Below are positions 18,967 through 28,424 of a stretch of 64,000 nt of DNA, piece after piece. The stretch covers positions 28,522 through 92,521 of the forward strand of contig NZ_SMKZ01000024.1 in assembly GCF_004349065.1 (NCBI RefSeq). The letters are read 5' to 3'. Source of the stretch: Jiangella asiatica. Its GTDB lineage: Bacteria; Actinomycetota; Actinomycetes; Jiangellales; Jiangellaceae. The position numbers and the translations under genes are program-made. Each line of letters opens with the position of its first letter. Positions within the stretch are counted from its first letter, which is position 1. Below the pieces are notes generated by a model. That model saw only the letters and a list, made by a program, of their open reading frames with translations. It was not told where the DNA came from and ran no database searches.

Positions 18967-19260
18967 TCAGCCTGATCGGTCTCGGATCTCGAAGCTGACT
19001 TGTCCCTGGTTTCCGACGTGGGCGTCCAGGGCCTTGTCCTCGAGGGCCGCAACCGCCGTCGGGTCCAGGAAGACACGAGCCCCCTCCGCCTCGATCACCT
19101 GGTCGCCGGGCCCAGGGCGGGCGGCGAGCTCAACAGAGAGTGCCGAGGCGCCGTTCGTCGGTGCTGCCGCCGCGATCCGAAGGCCGATCGCCCGCGGAAG
19201 CTCAGGCTCCTCGACGAGCGAACGGATCACGGATACGGCATTGGCGGTCAGAGCGAGCAC
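18967..19260 (-). CDS. HesB/IscA-like small protein without the usual cysteines
   Basis: 97 aa from the GTG at 19260, which has gggagg 6 bases upstream. The fold of the Fe-S assembly scaffold family is visible: LALTANAVSVIRSL, GLRIAAA, GDQVIEAEGARVFLDPTAV, then LDDKALD-like text and GQVSFEI. The cysteines that hold the Fe-S cluster in IscA are absent, as in many actinobacterial paralogues, so a scaffold role is doubtful. An upstream extension of the same frame to 19485 has no homology and was not used. It is a single-gene unit. Confidence 0.78.
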   Translation of the reverse strand: MLALTANAVSVIRSLVEEPELPRAIGLRIAAAAPTNGASALSVELAARPGPGDQVIEAEGARVFLDPTAVAALEDKALDAHVGNQGQVSFEIRDRSG

Positions 19261-19506
19261 GTCTGCCTCCCATCGAGTCCACCGCTTCTCTGTACGGCAA
19301 TACCCCTCGGCCGGGACCGCAAGCCGTGGCGGAACACTGCGACATAGCCAGGTGCGCGGGAACTGCCGGGAACCGACAGTTGGTCTGGTGCTCCCACGCG
19401 TTGACGGCGAGGACCGGCGAACTACTCGACATCTTCCGGCTTCACACCGGTACCGCCGGCATGCACCTAGATGAGTGATTCCCAACCATGGGTCCGTCGC
19501 CGTAGG

Positions 19507-20186
19507 TCATCGGCGACCGCTTTCGTGGATGCGTCGATCTTCCAGTCGTGCCAGATCGCGACCGTGCACACGAGCTGGCGTTGGGCGACGCGCACGATCA
19601 CGCCAGCCGGGGTGCGGCGGCCATGCCTGGTCCCTCGAGCGCCCTCGAGCGGCATAGTGCAGCAGGGAGACGCCGTTTCGGTAGCGGCGGGCCTGTACCA
19701 GCTGCAACCTCGGCACGTCGCACCCTTCAGGGAACAGCCTCCGCCCGCGGCCCTGGACGGCAGGGTAGACGAACAGGCGGTACTCGTCGACCAGCCCGGT
19801 CCCGATCAGCGCATGGCTCAACGTGATGCTGCCGGTGACCACGATGTTGCGGCCCTCCTGCTCCTTCAGGGCCCGCACCTGGGCCATCCAGTCGCCGGCG
19901 AGCACGGTTGAGTTGTGCCACTGCGGGTCGGTCATGGTCGAGGAGACCACGTACTTGTGGACCTCGTTGAGCTCGTCGGTGATCCCGGACTGGTCGTCGG
20001 TCTGCAGGGGCCAGTAGCCGCGGAAATCCTCGAACGTCTGCCGACCCAACAACAGGACGTCCCCTGCTCCGGCCGCAGGCGTCCCGCCTCCACCAGTTCC
20101 TGATCCTGATCGGCGGGATCGAACCAGTCGCCGAGCATCTCGATGGAGCCGTCGAGGGTGATGTTCTGGGTGATCGCGAGTGTCAT
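19507..20186 (-). pseudogene. DHFR-like (RibD C-terminal) family gene with a frameshift
   Basis: The N-terminal part (MTLAITQNITLDGSIEML, then GDWFDPADQD) is in one frame from the ATG at 20186. The rest (TPAAGAGDVLLLGRQTFEDF, then RGYWPLQTDD, KYVVSSTM, GSITLSHALIGTGLVDEYRL, YPAVQGRGRRLFPEG) is in another frame. The shift lies near 20070-20105 in a GC-rich stretch. The C-terminal end also runs on past the usual family end. Either the gene is dead or a single base was lost in sequencing. It is a second paralogue of the gene at 18107, on the other strand. Confidence 0.65.
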
Positions 20187-20286
20187 CATGTGTGTGCAGA
20201 CCATTCCGCGGTCGCGGAATCATCCCCAACCCAGCTGTGCGTTGGTGCGGGTTGTAGGTCGGTGTGGTCCACGCCAGGATGACCGG

Positions 20287-20934
20287 ATGCGGCTCTACCT
20301 GTCGTCGTTCCGGCTCGGCGCCGAGCCGGAACGGCTGCGTGCGCTCGCCCGCAGCGACCGCCCGGTAGCGGTGATCGCAAACGCCTGCGACGCCGCGTCC
20401 AGCGATGACCTGCGGTCGGCCGCGGTGCGGGCCGAGCTGGACGCTCTCACCGGCATCGGGCTGGCCGGGTTCGAGCTGGACCTGCGCGACCACGTCGGCG
20501 ACCCGGACGGTCTGGCCGCCGCACTCGCCGAAGCCGAGATCGCCTGGCTACGCGGAGGGAACGTCTTCGTGCTGCGGCACGCGCTGGCCGTCAGTGGGGC
20601 GGACCAGGTGTTCAGGACGCTCCTGGCCGAGGACCGCATCGTCTACGCCGGCTACAGCGCCGGGCCGTGCTGCCTCGCGCCGAGCCTACGCGGGCTCGAG
20701 CTGTGCGACCCGGTCGACGACCTGCTCCGCCTGCACCCGCGGGCGGAGGTGCCGTGGGACGGACTGGGCGTACTGGACCGCGCGTTCGTGCCGCACCTGG
20801 ACACGCCCGGGCACCCGGAGACCGGCGCGGTCGGCGAGATCGCCCGCCACTACCGAGAGCAGGGGCAGCCGTACTGGGCGCTGCGCGACGGCCAGGCGCT
20901 GGTCGTCGACGGCGACCACGTCCAACTGCGCTGA
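20287..20934 (+). CDS. Peptidase E-like protein (family S51, class-I glutamine amidotransferase fold)
   Basis: 215 aa. The nucleophile elbow is GYSAGPCC with Ser124, as in dipeptidase E, which cleaves dipeptides with N-terminal Asp. WLRGGNVFVLRHAL upstream matches the family's GGN loop, and a catalytic-type histidine is available in FVPHLDTPGHPE. Length is slightly below that of E. coli PepE. Start ATG at 20287 with aggatg upstream. It is convergent with the sugar operon ending at 21073 and has no obvious partner. Confidence 0.82.
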   Translation: MRLYLSSFRLGAEPERLRALARSDRPVAVIANACDAASSDDLRSAAVRAELDALTGIGLAGFELDLRDHVGDPDGLAAALAEAEIAWLRGGNVFVLRHALAVSGADQVFRTLLAEDRIVYAGYSAGPCCLAPSLRGLELCDPVDDLLRLHPRAEVPWDGLGVLDRAFVPHLDTPGHPETGAVGEIARHYREQGQPYWALRDGQALVVDGDHVQLR

Positions 20935-21072
20935 CCCTCCCGCAGCGCCTGCGCAACGTCTGGGCGGCTCCGCGCCGCCAGCCGAGGCCGCCACCCTGAT
21001 TGTCCGGAAGCCGTCCTCACGTCCGCCGGCGCGCCAGTAGGCCGACCAGCACCGCCGCGCCACTAGAGCAGC

Positions 21073-22089
21073 TCAGCGGCCGTTTGGTGTGATCACGACC
21101 TTGAGACCGGTTCGCTGGTCGGCCTGCCGGAACGCCTCGCCTGCCTGGTCGAGTGGGAAGGTGTGCGTGACGATGGAGCTGACGTCGACTAGGCCGCGCT
21201 CGACGAGCCGGATGGCACGGGGGTAGGTCGCCTTCATGCGGCGGGACATCTTGAGGGTCAGTCCTTTGCGACGTGCCTCGGCGGCCGGGAAGGTGGTCCG
21301 GTCGTCATCCGGGATGCCGGCCAGGACCACCCGCCCGCCGGGACGGGCGGCGGTCACGGCCAGCTCGACCGCGTCGTCGGTCCCAGCCACCTCGATGACC
21401 ACCTGCGCGCCCTTGCCGCCGGTCGCCGTCGCCAGCTGTGCCGAGGCGTCGTCGGCCCCGGCATCGACGACGACGTCGGCGCCCACCGCGGCAGCCGCGT
21501 CGCGACGATGGGCCAGCGGCTCGACCGCCACCACCAGCCCGGCGCCGGCCGCCCTGACCAGCTGAACGGCGCACAGGCCGATGGGCCCGCACCCTACGAC
21601 CGTGACCGTGGAACCCGGCCTCGGCCGGCCGAGGTCGACGGCGTGCAGGGCCACGCCGAGCGGCTCCAGCATCGCTGCGTCCGCATCGCTGAATGCGTCG
21701 GGAACGACGTGCAGCAACTCCACCGGCCAGGCAAGATGCTCTTGAAGGCCCCCGTCCTGGCCGCCATGGCCGGCGAATCGCACCCGGGGACACAGGTTGT
21801 GGTCACCCTCGAAACATTGGTCACACGCGCGGCACGGCTGCGCCGGGTCGACGGCGACACGACGGCCGTCGTACGGCCCGCCCTCCACTGTGCCGGCCAT
21901 CTCGTGCCCGAGGACCAGAGGCTTCTGCAGCACCGCGTCGCCGATGCCGCCTTCGGTGAACCAGTGCAGGTCCGAGCCGCAGAGGCCCACAGCGGTGACT
22001 CGGACGAGCGCCTCTCCGTGACCCGCGGCCGGGCGGTCCTCCTCCGTGATCCTGACGTCTCCGACCCCGTGCAGCCGGGCAACCTTCAT
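21073..22089 (-). CDS. Zinc-dependent medium-chain dehydrogenase (sorbitol/threonine dehydrogenase type)
   Basis: 338 aa. Catalytic zinc ligands are Cys37 (GLCGSDLH) and the His61-Glu62 pair in GHEMAGTV; the structural zinc cysteines are at 86, 89, 92 and 100 (CRACDQCFEGDHNLC). The NAD-binding motif GCGPIG is near 168. Such enzymes oxidise sugar alcohols or sugars. It is the last gene of the LacI-controlled operon; its ATG overlaps the stop of the isomerase-like gene by 4 bases. The sugar is not identifiable. Confidence 0.9.
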   Translation of the reverse strand: MKVARLHGVGDVRITEEDRPAAGHGEALVRVTAVGLCGSDLHWFTEGGIGDAVLQKPLVLGHEMAGTVEGGPYDGRRVAVDPAQPCRACDQCFEGDHNLCPRVRFAGHGGQDGGLQEHLAWPVELLHVVPDAFSDADAAMLEPLGVALHAVDLGRPRPGSTVTVVGCGPIGLCAVQLVRAAGAGLVVAVEPLAHRRDAAAAVGADVVVDAGADDASAQLATATGGKGAQVVIEVAGTDDAVELAVTAARPGGRVVLAGIPDDDRTTFPAAEARRKGLTLKMSRRMKATYPRAIRLVERGLVDVSSIVTHTFPLDQAGEAFRQADQRTGLKVVITPNGR

Positions 22090-23285
22090 GCGTGTCCCAT
22101 TTCCGTGACGTGAGGGGCATCGGGATTGATGTCCGGGCCGAAGAACTTGATGATGACGAGATCGTCGTCGCCGGTGTTCACGTACTCGAGCGGCTGAACC
22201 GCGCGGTCGTGGACGACGAGCAGCTCGTCGGCGCCGACCTGCCCACCGAGCACGGCGGTGCCGCCGATCGTTCCGCGTCCCCGCCACGCCAGCAGGTTGA
22301 AGACCCCACGTTCTCGAGCGACGTACCGAGCGCCCGGCGCGATGATCAGCCGCTTGCCGCTGAACTTCGTCGAGCCGTACAGGATCCATGCCTCGGTGAC
22401 GCCGTCGGCGTCGTGGAAGACCCGCGGGGCGAGATGACGGTTCTCGTAGAAGTATGGATCGGCGTTGGCCGGCCAGTCGACCCAGTCGAGAACGGCGTCC
22501 TCTCCGCGGACGTCCCGCTCCGCCCTATCGACGTCCTTGTACAACAGGTCCTTGCTGATCAGCGCCCCGGCGTTGAGGGCCTGGAACATCGAGAGCGTGT
22601 CGGAGTCCTCCTGCAGCTCGATCGTCAGCGCTGTCCCCGGGGCATGCAGGACGCCCGACGGTACGAAGAAGCCTTCCTCGGCCACCTGCAGGTACGCGGG
22701 CGCGTGCTTGAGGATCTCATCGGAGTCCCATGACCTGAGGTACTGCAGGAAGATCCTCCGGCCGGACCCGTCAGCCAGGCTCGGATGCGTGCCCAGGAAC
22801 GTTTCTGGATGCGTGCCCAGGTCGACGCCGGGCGGCAGGTAGTACGCCTCGTCCTTGGACTTCCGTCCGACCAGTTCCGCGTACCGCGACGGCGGGTGGA
22901 TGTGGTACGGGATGCGCGCGGCGAAGTCGTAGATCTTGGCCAGCCGCCCGAGCCCGTCATGTGTCGCCGCATAGGCCGTCCCCAGAATGTCCGTGGGTGC
23001 CGCGCGGACCGCCGCCTCGAGGGACAGCCGGCGGCCATCGGCGAGGCGGATGTGGCTGATGCCCTCGTCCGGCGGGCCGACCTCGTTGTCGGCGTGCGTG
23101 GTCGACGCCAGCCAGCGCTCGCAGATGAAGCCGCGGTCGCCGACGTCGTACTCGTCCTCGGCCAGGCCGAGGCGCCGGCCGGGCGGCAGCCAGTCGCGCG
23201 CGACCAGGGCCGGATCGAGTTCGAGGATGCCGTCGCCGTCTCCCATGGCGTCCTCCAGCACCGACCGGACGTCAGTCGTGGTCAT
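22086..23285 (-). CDS. Mannose-6-phosphate-isomerase-like cupin protein
   Basis: 399 aa. The N-terminal half has a cupin metal site of the type I phosphomannose isomerase kind: IPYHIHPP, then EAYYLPPGVDLGTHPETFLG, and later GVLHAPGTALTIELQE. It is therefore probably a zinc-dependent sugar isomerase or a sugar-binding relative. It sits between the LacI gene (14-base overlap) and the dehydrogenase (4-base overlap), so it is tied to use of the imported sugar. Confidence 0.7.
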   Translation of the reverse strand: MTTTDVRSVLEDAMGDGDGILELDPALVARDWLPPGRRLGLAEDEYDVGDRGFICERWLASTTHADNEVGPPDEGISHIRLADGRRLSLEAAVRAAPTDILGTAYAATHDGLGRLAKIYDFAARIPYHIHPPSRYAELVGRKSKDEAYYLPPGVDLGTHPETFLGTHPSLADGSGRRIFLQYLRSWDSDEILKHAPAYLQVAEEGFFVPSGVLHAPGTALTIELQEDSDTLSMFQALNAGALISKDLLYKDVDRAERDVRGEDAVLDWVDWPANADPYFYENRHLAPRVFHDADGVTEAWILYGSTKFSGKRLIIAPGARYVARERGVFNLLAWRGRGTIGGTAVLGGQVGADELLVVHDRAVQPLEYVNTGDDDLVIIKFFGPDINPDAPHVTEMGHA

Positions 23286-24363
23286 CAGCGCTCCTCCGGT
23301 TTAGGTGGGTGGACGGCGACGGCGCGGCTCGCGTCGTGTCCGGGTCACGTTGTCGCCCCGTGCTCATCCGCACGACGAGCTCGCCTTCCAGACGCCGGCT
23401 CTCGGCCGGGGAGGTGTCCAGGCCCGCCTCTCGCGACAGCTCCTCCAGGGCGACTCTCGCCATCTCGCGCAGTGGTTGCCGGACGGTGGTGAGGGTCGGC
23501 TGGAACAGGCCCGAGAACCCGATATCGTCGATGCCGCCGACGGCGATGTCGGCTGGCACGCGTGTTCCGAGGCGAGTGAGCTCCTCGATCAGGCCGAGGG
23601 CGATGATGTCGTTCGAACACACGACGGCGTCGGCGCGGAATTCGCTTCCGACGACCTCGTGTGCGCCGCGCCGGCCGGTGTCGACGCTGTAGTCCCCTCC
23701 GGGCACCTCGATGAACTGTGCGACGTGCGGCGACTGTCTCGCGATCTCGGCGAAGGCCTCGTACCGCTCGATGTCGGGACTGGTCGCGAGGCCGCCGCCG
23801 ATGAAGGCGATCCGACGGCGCCCCTGCTCCGTGAGATGGGCGATCAGCAGAGACACCGCATGCCTGTTGTCCATCCCGATGTGCGGGACGTCGGCGCCCT
23901 CGGCCCGGCCGTCGAACTGGATGACTGGAACCGATGCGTGCGCCTCCCGGATTCCAGCACCCGACGACTTCCAGCTGGCGGGTACGACCACGCAGGCGTC
24001 GACGTTCCGGGCCACGAGCTCGCGCAGTCGTTGCCGTTCGATCTCGGCGTCGTAGTTCGACACGGCGATGAGGACGTGGAACTCGATCTCCTGCGCGGCT
24101 GCCTCGAGTTCCTCGAGGACGGACGGGAAGAACGGGTTCGTGATCTTCGGTACCAGGACGCCCAGCGTGGCGCTCTGCTGGCGGCGCAGAGCGCTCCCGA
24201 AGTGGTTGGGCACGTACCCAAGCTCCCTGGCCGCCGCGACGACCCGCTCGCGGACCTCCTTGGTGACCGGCCGGCGGCCTGAGAGCGCGCGAGAGACGCT
24301 GGCGGTGGAGACCTTCGCCAGCGCGCCGACGTCCTTGGCCGTGGCACGTCTGCGTTCGCCCAC
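23272..24363 (-). CDS. LacI-family transcriptional regulator
   Basis: 363 aa. N-terminal helix-turn-helix ATAKDVGALAKVSTASVSRAL is followed by the hinge helix (NHFGSALRRQQSATLGVLVP) and a periplasmic-binding-protein-like sensor domain with typical motifs DGRAEGADVPHIGMDN and AFIGGG. It should repress in the absence of a sugar ligand. It is encoded inside the operon it most likely controls; the paired palindromes at 29774-29805 upstream of the first gene are the expected operators. Confidence 0.92.
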   Translation of the reverse strand: MGERRRATAKDVGALAKVSTASVSRALSGRRPVTKEVRERVVAAARELGYVPNHFGSALRRQQSATLGVLVPKITNPFFPSVLEELEAAAQEIEFHVLIAVSNYDAEIERQRLRELVARNVDACVVVPASWKSSGAGIREAHASVPVIQFDGRAEGADVPHIGMDNRHAVSLLIAHLTEQGRRRIAFIGGGLATSPDIERYEAFAEIARQSPHVAQFIEVPGGDYSVDTGRRGAHEVVGSEFRADAVVCSNDIIALGLIEELTRLGTRVPADIAVGGIDDIGFSGLFQPTLTTVRQPLREMARVALEELSREAGLDTSPAESRRLEGELVVRMSTGRQRDPDTTRAAPSPSTHLNRRSADDHD

Positions 24364-24402
24364 TGTCGCTCCCGTTGCCGTCGGTTGGGTTGGATGGGTC
24401 GG

Positions 24403-26505
24403 TCAGAGTAGTTCGACGACGAGGTACGAGCTGAGTGCCCGGACCGTGAACGTGAACCGGTCACCGACGGTGCTCACCGCACCCTCGTAGGGCTCTTCGC
24501 CGGGGGTGTGGACACGAACCCGCGTCACGGGCTCCGGCAGGCGGACCGAGACCTCGGCGTTGTCCACCGCGGCGGTCCGGTCGAGAGCGTCGTCGTACTC
24601 ATAGTTCACGATGTGCAGGGCGACCGTGCCGCGTGAGGTGCGTTGCAAGTTCACCGCGACGTCGGTGAGCGCCTTGATCTCAACCTGAGCGTCACCGGCG
24701 TCGTCGGCCACCGTGCGGGCACTGGCGACCACTCTTGTCCCAGGGTGCTCGAGAATCCGCGCGGTGCTCGTTCCGTCGTCGCCACCGCGCAGGTCGCCGA
24801 TCACGATCACCCGTCCGCCGTCGTCCAAGTAGCCGGCCACCGCGTCGACCTGCCCGCCGGACAGTGCCCAACAGTCCGGCAGCACGAGGTGACGGTACTG
24901 GCGCAGGCGCTCCGGCGTGACGTCGTCTTCGCGCAGCACGCCGTCGTGGAATATGACCACGTCGAACGGATGCTGGGCGCGCGCCAGCGCGTCGGTCGCG
25001 CCGAAGAACGCCGACGACGAGTGCGCCTCGCCGCGACGACCGGTCACCGGATCCAGGCGCGCCTGGACGGCACCACCGAACGCCTCGTCGTGCAAATTGC
25101 TGTCCATGCTGTAGACCACGGCGGTGTCATTGACGGTGCTGCGGGTGTAGAAATGCTCGTTGTCGGCGAGGAAACCCTGGATGACCTTGGTCGGATTGTG
25201 GGGCGCGTACATGGCGTCCTCGATGACGCTGCCCATCCACGCACCGTAGGGGACCGACATGTTCGCGCCCAGCGCCGCGGCTTCGTACATCATCGTCCGG
25301 TAGCGGTCGATGCCTCGGCCGTCGTTGAGCTCTTCGACCAGCGCCGGCAGAATCCCGCCGTAGGGATTGAAGCTGATGGTGACCGGCTTCTCCCCGCCGA
25401 AAGCGGCGATGTAGCGCATCCACCCGGGCTGCCGGTACAGCGTGTGCCGCTGCTCAGGCACCAGCACATCGACGTCGGCGGCCAGCGGGTCGTGCCAGGG
25501 GGCTCCGTCGTACAGGTTGGCGGAGATCAGCAGGGATCGGCCCGCCCTCGCCGCGTATTCACGCGCGTAGCTCGCCAGCTCGTGGAAGTTGGCTGCGTTC
25601 CGGGCGCGGACGAAGGTCACGTAGGCACGAGCGAGGAAGTCGGGATTCTCGGCCGGGATGCGATCGGCGCCGTGGGCGAGCAACCACCGGCCATAGTGGA
25701 AGTCGTCGAGGGCCCCGGCGACATCGGCGGGCACCTGACGGGCCGGCAGCGAGCGGAGGTAGGCCGTGAACCCCTTCATGCAGTCCTTGCAGAAGCAGCC
25801 GCCGTACTTCAACGAGCCCATGGGGCCGTCGGGTTCGTCGAACTGGATCCCGTCGACACCGGCATCGACCTGGATCCGGATGACCGCCTTGACGTACTCA
25901 CGCCAGACTGGGTTGTTCGTGTCCATCAAATGACAGATATGCTCACGGTCGGGGCACTCCAGCCAGTCCGCCCGCAACGCCTCGCCGTGGATGTCGCGAG
26001 AGCAGCACTCCTCCCAAAGGTCCGTGACGACGTCGCCTTCGCTGTTACGCAGCCCGCCCGGGAAGTAGGACTCGTAGCTGTTCCAGAGCCTGGGGTAGGT
26101 GTTCTGGGTGAATTCCCGCAGCCCCAGCCTGGTCCGCTTTCCCACACCGCGCAGCTCGTTGAGGCTCAGGACCTCGTCCTCGTCCTCGGACAGTTCGGCC
26201 GGGAACTCCCATCCCTGCATCAGGAAGATCACACCGAACGCCTTGATTCCCCGTTCCGAGCACGCGTGGTTGAACTCCTGATCGGTGACATAGCCGTAGA
26301 ACCGGAATCTCGCCGGAATCTCGCCGGCCGCCTCTTGCTCGAGATACGGCAGCGAGATGCCCCCGCCGCCGAGCGCGGGCCAGGTCAGCATAGTCGCGCG
26401 GTAGTCGGTGAAGTCGTCCAGCATCTTCAACCGGCGTGCCGGGCGACTCGGGTGGTAGTTGTGTTGCCGTGCATACCAACCCTGGGCATAGACGCCTCGT
26501 TCCAT
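24403..26505 (-). CDS. Putative glycoside hydrolase with TIM barrel and beta-galactosidase-trimerisation-like domain
   Basis: 700 aa, from an ATG at 26505 with aaggcggagg upstream. The first 400 residues read as a (beta/alpha)8 glycosidase: repeated acidic loops such as GVDGIQFDEPDGPMG near 215-230, and a cysteine pair GGCFCKDCMKGF just after it. A middle region (RLRQYRHLVLPDCWALSG, GGRVIVIGDLRGG) resembles the flavodoxin-like trimerisation domain of GH42-type enzymes, and a beta-rich C-terminal domain follows. No signal peptide is present, so it acts inside the cell on an imported oligosaccharide. The exact family is uncertain; it is not a close match to any enzyme I can name. Confidence 0.6.
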   Translation of the reverse strand: MERGVYAQGWYARQHNYHPSRPARRLKMLDDFTDYRATMLTWPALGGGGISLPYLEQEAAGEIPARFRFYGYVTDQEFNHACSERGIKAFGVIFLMQGWEFPAELSEDEDEVLSLNELRGVGKRTRLGLREFTQNTYPRLWNSYESYFPGGLRNSEGDVVTDLWEECCSRDIHGEALRADWLECPDREHICHLMDTNNPVWREYVKAVIRIQVDAGVDGIQFDEPDGPMGSLKYGGCFCKDCMKGFTAYLRSLPARQVPADVAGALDDFHYGRWLLAHGADRIPAENPDFLARAYVTFVRARNAANFHELASYAREYAARAGRSLLISANLYDGAPWHDPLAADVDVLVPEQRHTLYRQPGWMRYIAAFGGEKPVTISFNPYGGILPALVEELNDGRGIDRYRTMMYEAAALGANMSVPYGAWMGSVIEDAMYAPHNPTKVIQGFLADNEHFYTRSTVNDTAVVYSMDSNLHDEAFGGAVQARLDPVTGRRGEAHSSSAFFGATDALARAQHPFDVVIFHDGVLREDDVTPERLRQYRHLVLPDCWALSGGQVDAVAGYLDDGGRVIVIGDLRGGDDGTSTARILEHPGTRVVASARTVADDAGDAQVEIKALTDVAVNLQRTSRGTVALHIVNYEYDDALDRTAAVDNAEVSVRLPEPVTRVRVHTPGEEPYEGAVSTVGDRFTFTVRALSSYLVVELL

Positions 26506-26534
26506 GAATTCCTCCGCCTTTGACGGCCGCGTTC

Positions 26535-27380
26535 TCACCCGCGGCTCGAACCCTCGAGAACGGACAACTTGAAGTACCGCATGAATGGAGCAACCAAGAT
26601 CATCGGGATGATCAGCGTGATGACACTTCCGGCGAGCACGGGTCCCCACGTCGGCATCTGTACCGTCCCTTGCATCGCCGACAGGGCCAACTGGACCACC
26701 CACGTGTCGCGCGAACGCAACACCACGAGTGGGAGGAACAGCGCCTGCCACACGGCGAGAAAGAGCACGATCGACGACGTCACGAGAATCGACTTCGACA
26801 ACGGCAGGTAGATGTGCCAGATCACCCGGCCGACACCGGCACCGTCGATCATCGCCGCCTCGTACATCTCGCGCGGAATTCCCAGGAAGAACTGGCGGAA
26901 CATGAAGATGAGGAACCCGTTGGCGAGCGTCGGCAGAATGAGCGCGGCGAGGGTGTCCACGAGGCTGAGCCGCTGCACGAGCGTCAGGATCGGGATGACG
27001 ATCGCCTCGAACGGCACCATGAACGTGATCAGGCTCGTGGTGAACAGCATGTTCTTCCCCTGGAAGTCGTAATAGGCGAAGGCGAAGCCGGCCAGGAAGT
27101 TGACCACCGCCCCCGCCACCACGACGATCACACACACGATGAGCGTGTTCACGAGCGACGCTCGGAAGATCGAGCCCACGGCCATGACATCGCGATAGCC
27201 GCCGAGATCGAGGTCGTACGGAACGAGCGCTTGGAACCGGAACGGGCTCCAGTCGCGGAACACCCCGCCGCCGTCGCTCGACCGCGTCGACGTGACCACC
27301 ATGAGCCAGACCGGCACGATGTAGATCAGCACCATGCCGACGAGGTAGATGTGGGCCGCCGCCCGGGAACGCTTACGCAT
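26535..27380 (-). CDS. Sugar ABC transporter permease (MalG type)
   Basis: 281 aa, six hydrophobic helices, and the EAA loop EMYEAAMIDGAGVGRVIWHIYLP, typical of MalG-like subunits of carbohydrate importers. It overlaps the upstream MalF-type gene by 8 bases and is followed by the glycosidase gene. No ATPase gene is present in the operon, so the importer must share an MsiK-like ATPase encoded elsewhere, the usual actinobacterial arrangement. Confidence 0.92.
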   Translation of the reverse strand: MRKRSRAAAHIYLVGMVLIYIVPVWLMVVTSTRSSDGGGVFRDWSPFRFQALVPYDLDLGGYRDVMAVGSIFRASLVNTLIVCVIVVVAGAVVNFLAGFAFAYYDFQGKNMLFTTSLITFMVPFEAIVIPILTLVQRLSLVDTLAALILPTLANGFLIFMFRQFFLGIPREMYEAAMIDGAGVGRVIWHIYLPLSKSILVTSSIVLFLAVWQALFLPLVVLRSRDTWVVQLALSAMQGTVQMPTWGPVLAGSVITLIIPMILVAPFMRYFKLSVLEGSSRG

Positions 27381-28365
27381 CCTTGCTCCTCAGCAGCCGG
27401 AACTGAAGGGCCACGGTGGTGGCGATGATCAGCAGCAACAGTGCCACCAAGGCGTTCGCCGTCCCCGGGTGCCCGTAGCGCAGGACCTCCTGCGACGCCA
27501 TGTACATGAGGAAGTTCGTCGCTCCGCCAGGGCCGCCCTGGGTCAGCAACTGGGCCGGCACGAAGACCACCAGCCCGGCCGACATCAACACCACGCCCGC
27601 GAGAAGCGTGGTACGGCGCAGCAACGGGAAGATCACGTAGAAGAACTTGCGGATCGGCCCGCAGCCGTCGAGCTCCGCCGCCTCGAAGATCTCGGTGCTG
27701 ACCGAGTTGAGCGAGGCGAGATAGACCAGCGTCCAGAAGCCGACGTTCGTCCAGACCGCCATGGCGACCAGCACGTACAACGCCTGCCCGGTGCTCTCGT
27801 AGAAACCCTGCTCGGGGATGCCGAGCCGGGTGAGAATGCCATTGACGGCGCCGGTGTTCCGGTTGAACAGTGCCCTCCACAAGATCACGACCACCGGCGG
27901 CGCCACAGTGAGCGGAATGAGCAGCGCGGCCTGGTACACGCCCGCCCCACGACGCACCGTCTTGATCGCCAGTGCGGTCAGGATGCTGAACGCGATGCAC
28001 AAGAACGTGGTGAGCAGGGCATAGGCCACGGTGACGCGCAGCGAGTCGAGTGTCCTGCTGTCGGTGAGGACGCTACTGAAGTTCTCGAGCGTGAACCCAG
28101 TGATCGTCCCGTTCTTCCCCGCCCCCCGAGGCTGGACACTGATGGCGAGCGCCCAGACCAGGGGAAAGACCGAGAACATCGCCAGCAGCGCGCCCGCCGG
28201 CAGCAGGAAGGCGTAGGGGGTCCAAGGGCGTCCCACTCGCGGACCGCCTCCGGCGAGGCTGGTCCGGTTGGCGCGTCCGGGCGGTGGCGGAGTGCTGCCG
28301 GTCAGTCGTCCGGACACGGCATCACGGTCCGGCACGATCTGTTCGGTGCCTGTTCGAGCAGCCAT
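27373..28365 (-). CDS. Sugar ABC transporter permease (MalF type)
   Basis: 330 aa with a cytoplasmic N-terminal tail of about 45 residues, a first helix at YAFLLPAGALLAMFSVFPLV, and the EAA loop FEAAELDGCGPIRKFFYVIFP. I chose the ATG at 28365; the frame is open upstream without homology. Partner of the MalG-type gene, with which it overlaps by 8 bases. Together they form the channel of the LacI-controlled sugar importer. Confidence 0.92.
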   Translation of the reverse strand: MAARTGTEQIVPDRDAVSGRLTGSTPPPPGRANRTSLAGGGPRVGRPWTPYAFLLPAGALLAMFSVFPLVWALAISVQPRGAGKNGTITGFTLENFSSVLTDSRTLDSLRVTVAYALLTTFLCIAFSILTALAIKTVRRGAGVYQAALLIPLTVAPPVVVILWRALFNRNTGAVNGILTRLGIPEQGFYESTGQALYVLVAMAVWTNVGFWTLVYLASLNSVSTEIFEAAELDGCGPIRKFFYVIFPLLRRTTLLAGVVLMSAGLVVFVPAQLLTQGGPGGATNFLMYMASQEVLRYGHPGTANALVALLLLIIATTVALQFRLLRSKDA

Positions 28366-28424
28366 GGAGTGAACCTTCCGGATCCGTGGAGTCCTCAGTG
28401 CGACCGGCAGGTCTGCCGACCCGG

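Noticed and set aside
20963..20979. GGCGGC-5-GCCGCC hairpin between peptidase E and the sugar operon end
   Set aside because: Only 6 bp in very GC-rich DNA; such pairs occur by chance, so it was not called a terminator.
24643..26523. 626-aa open frame on the plus strand opposite the glycosidase
   Set aside because: No motif or ribosome site; shadow frame.
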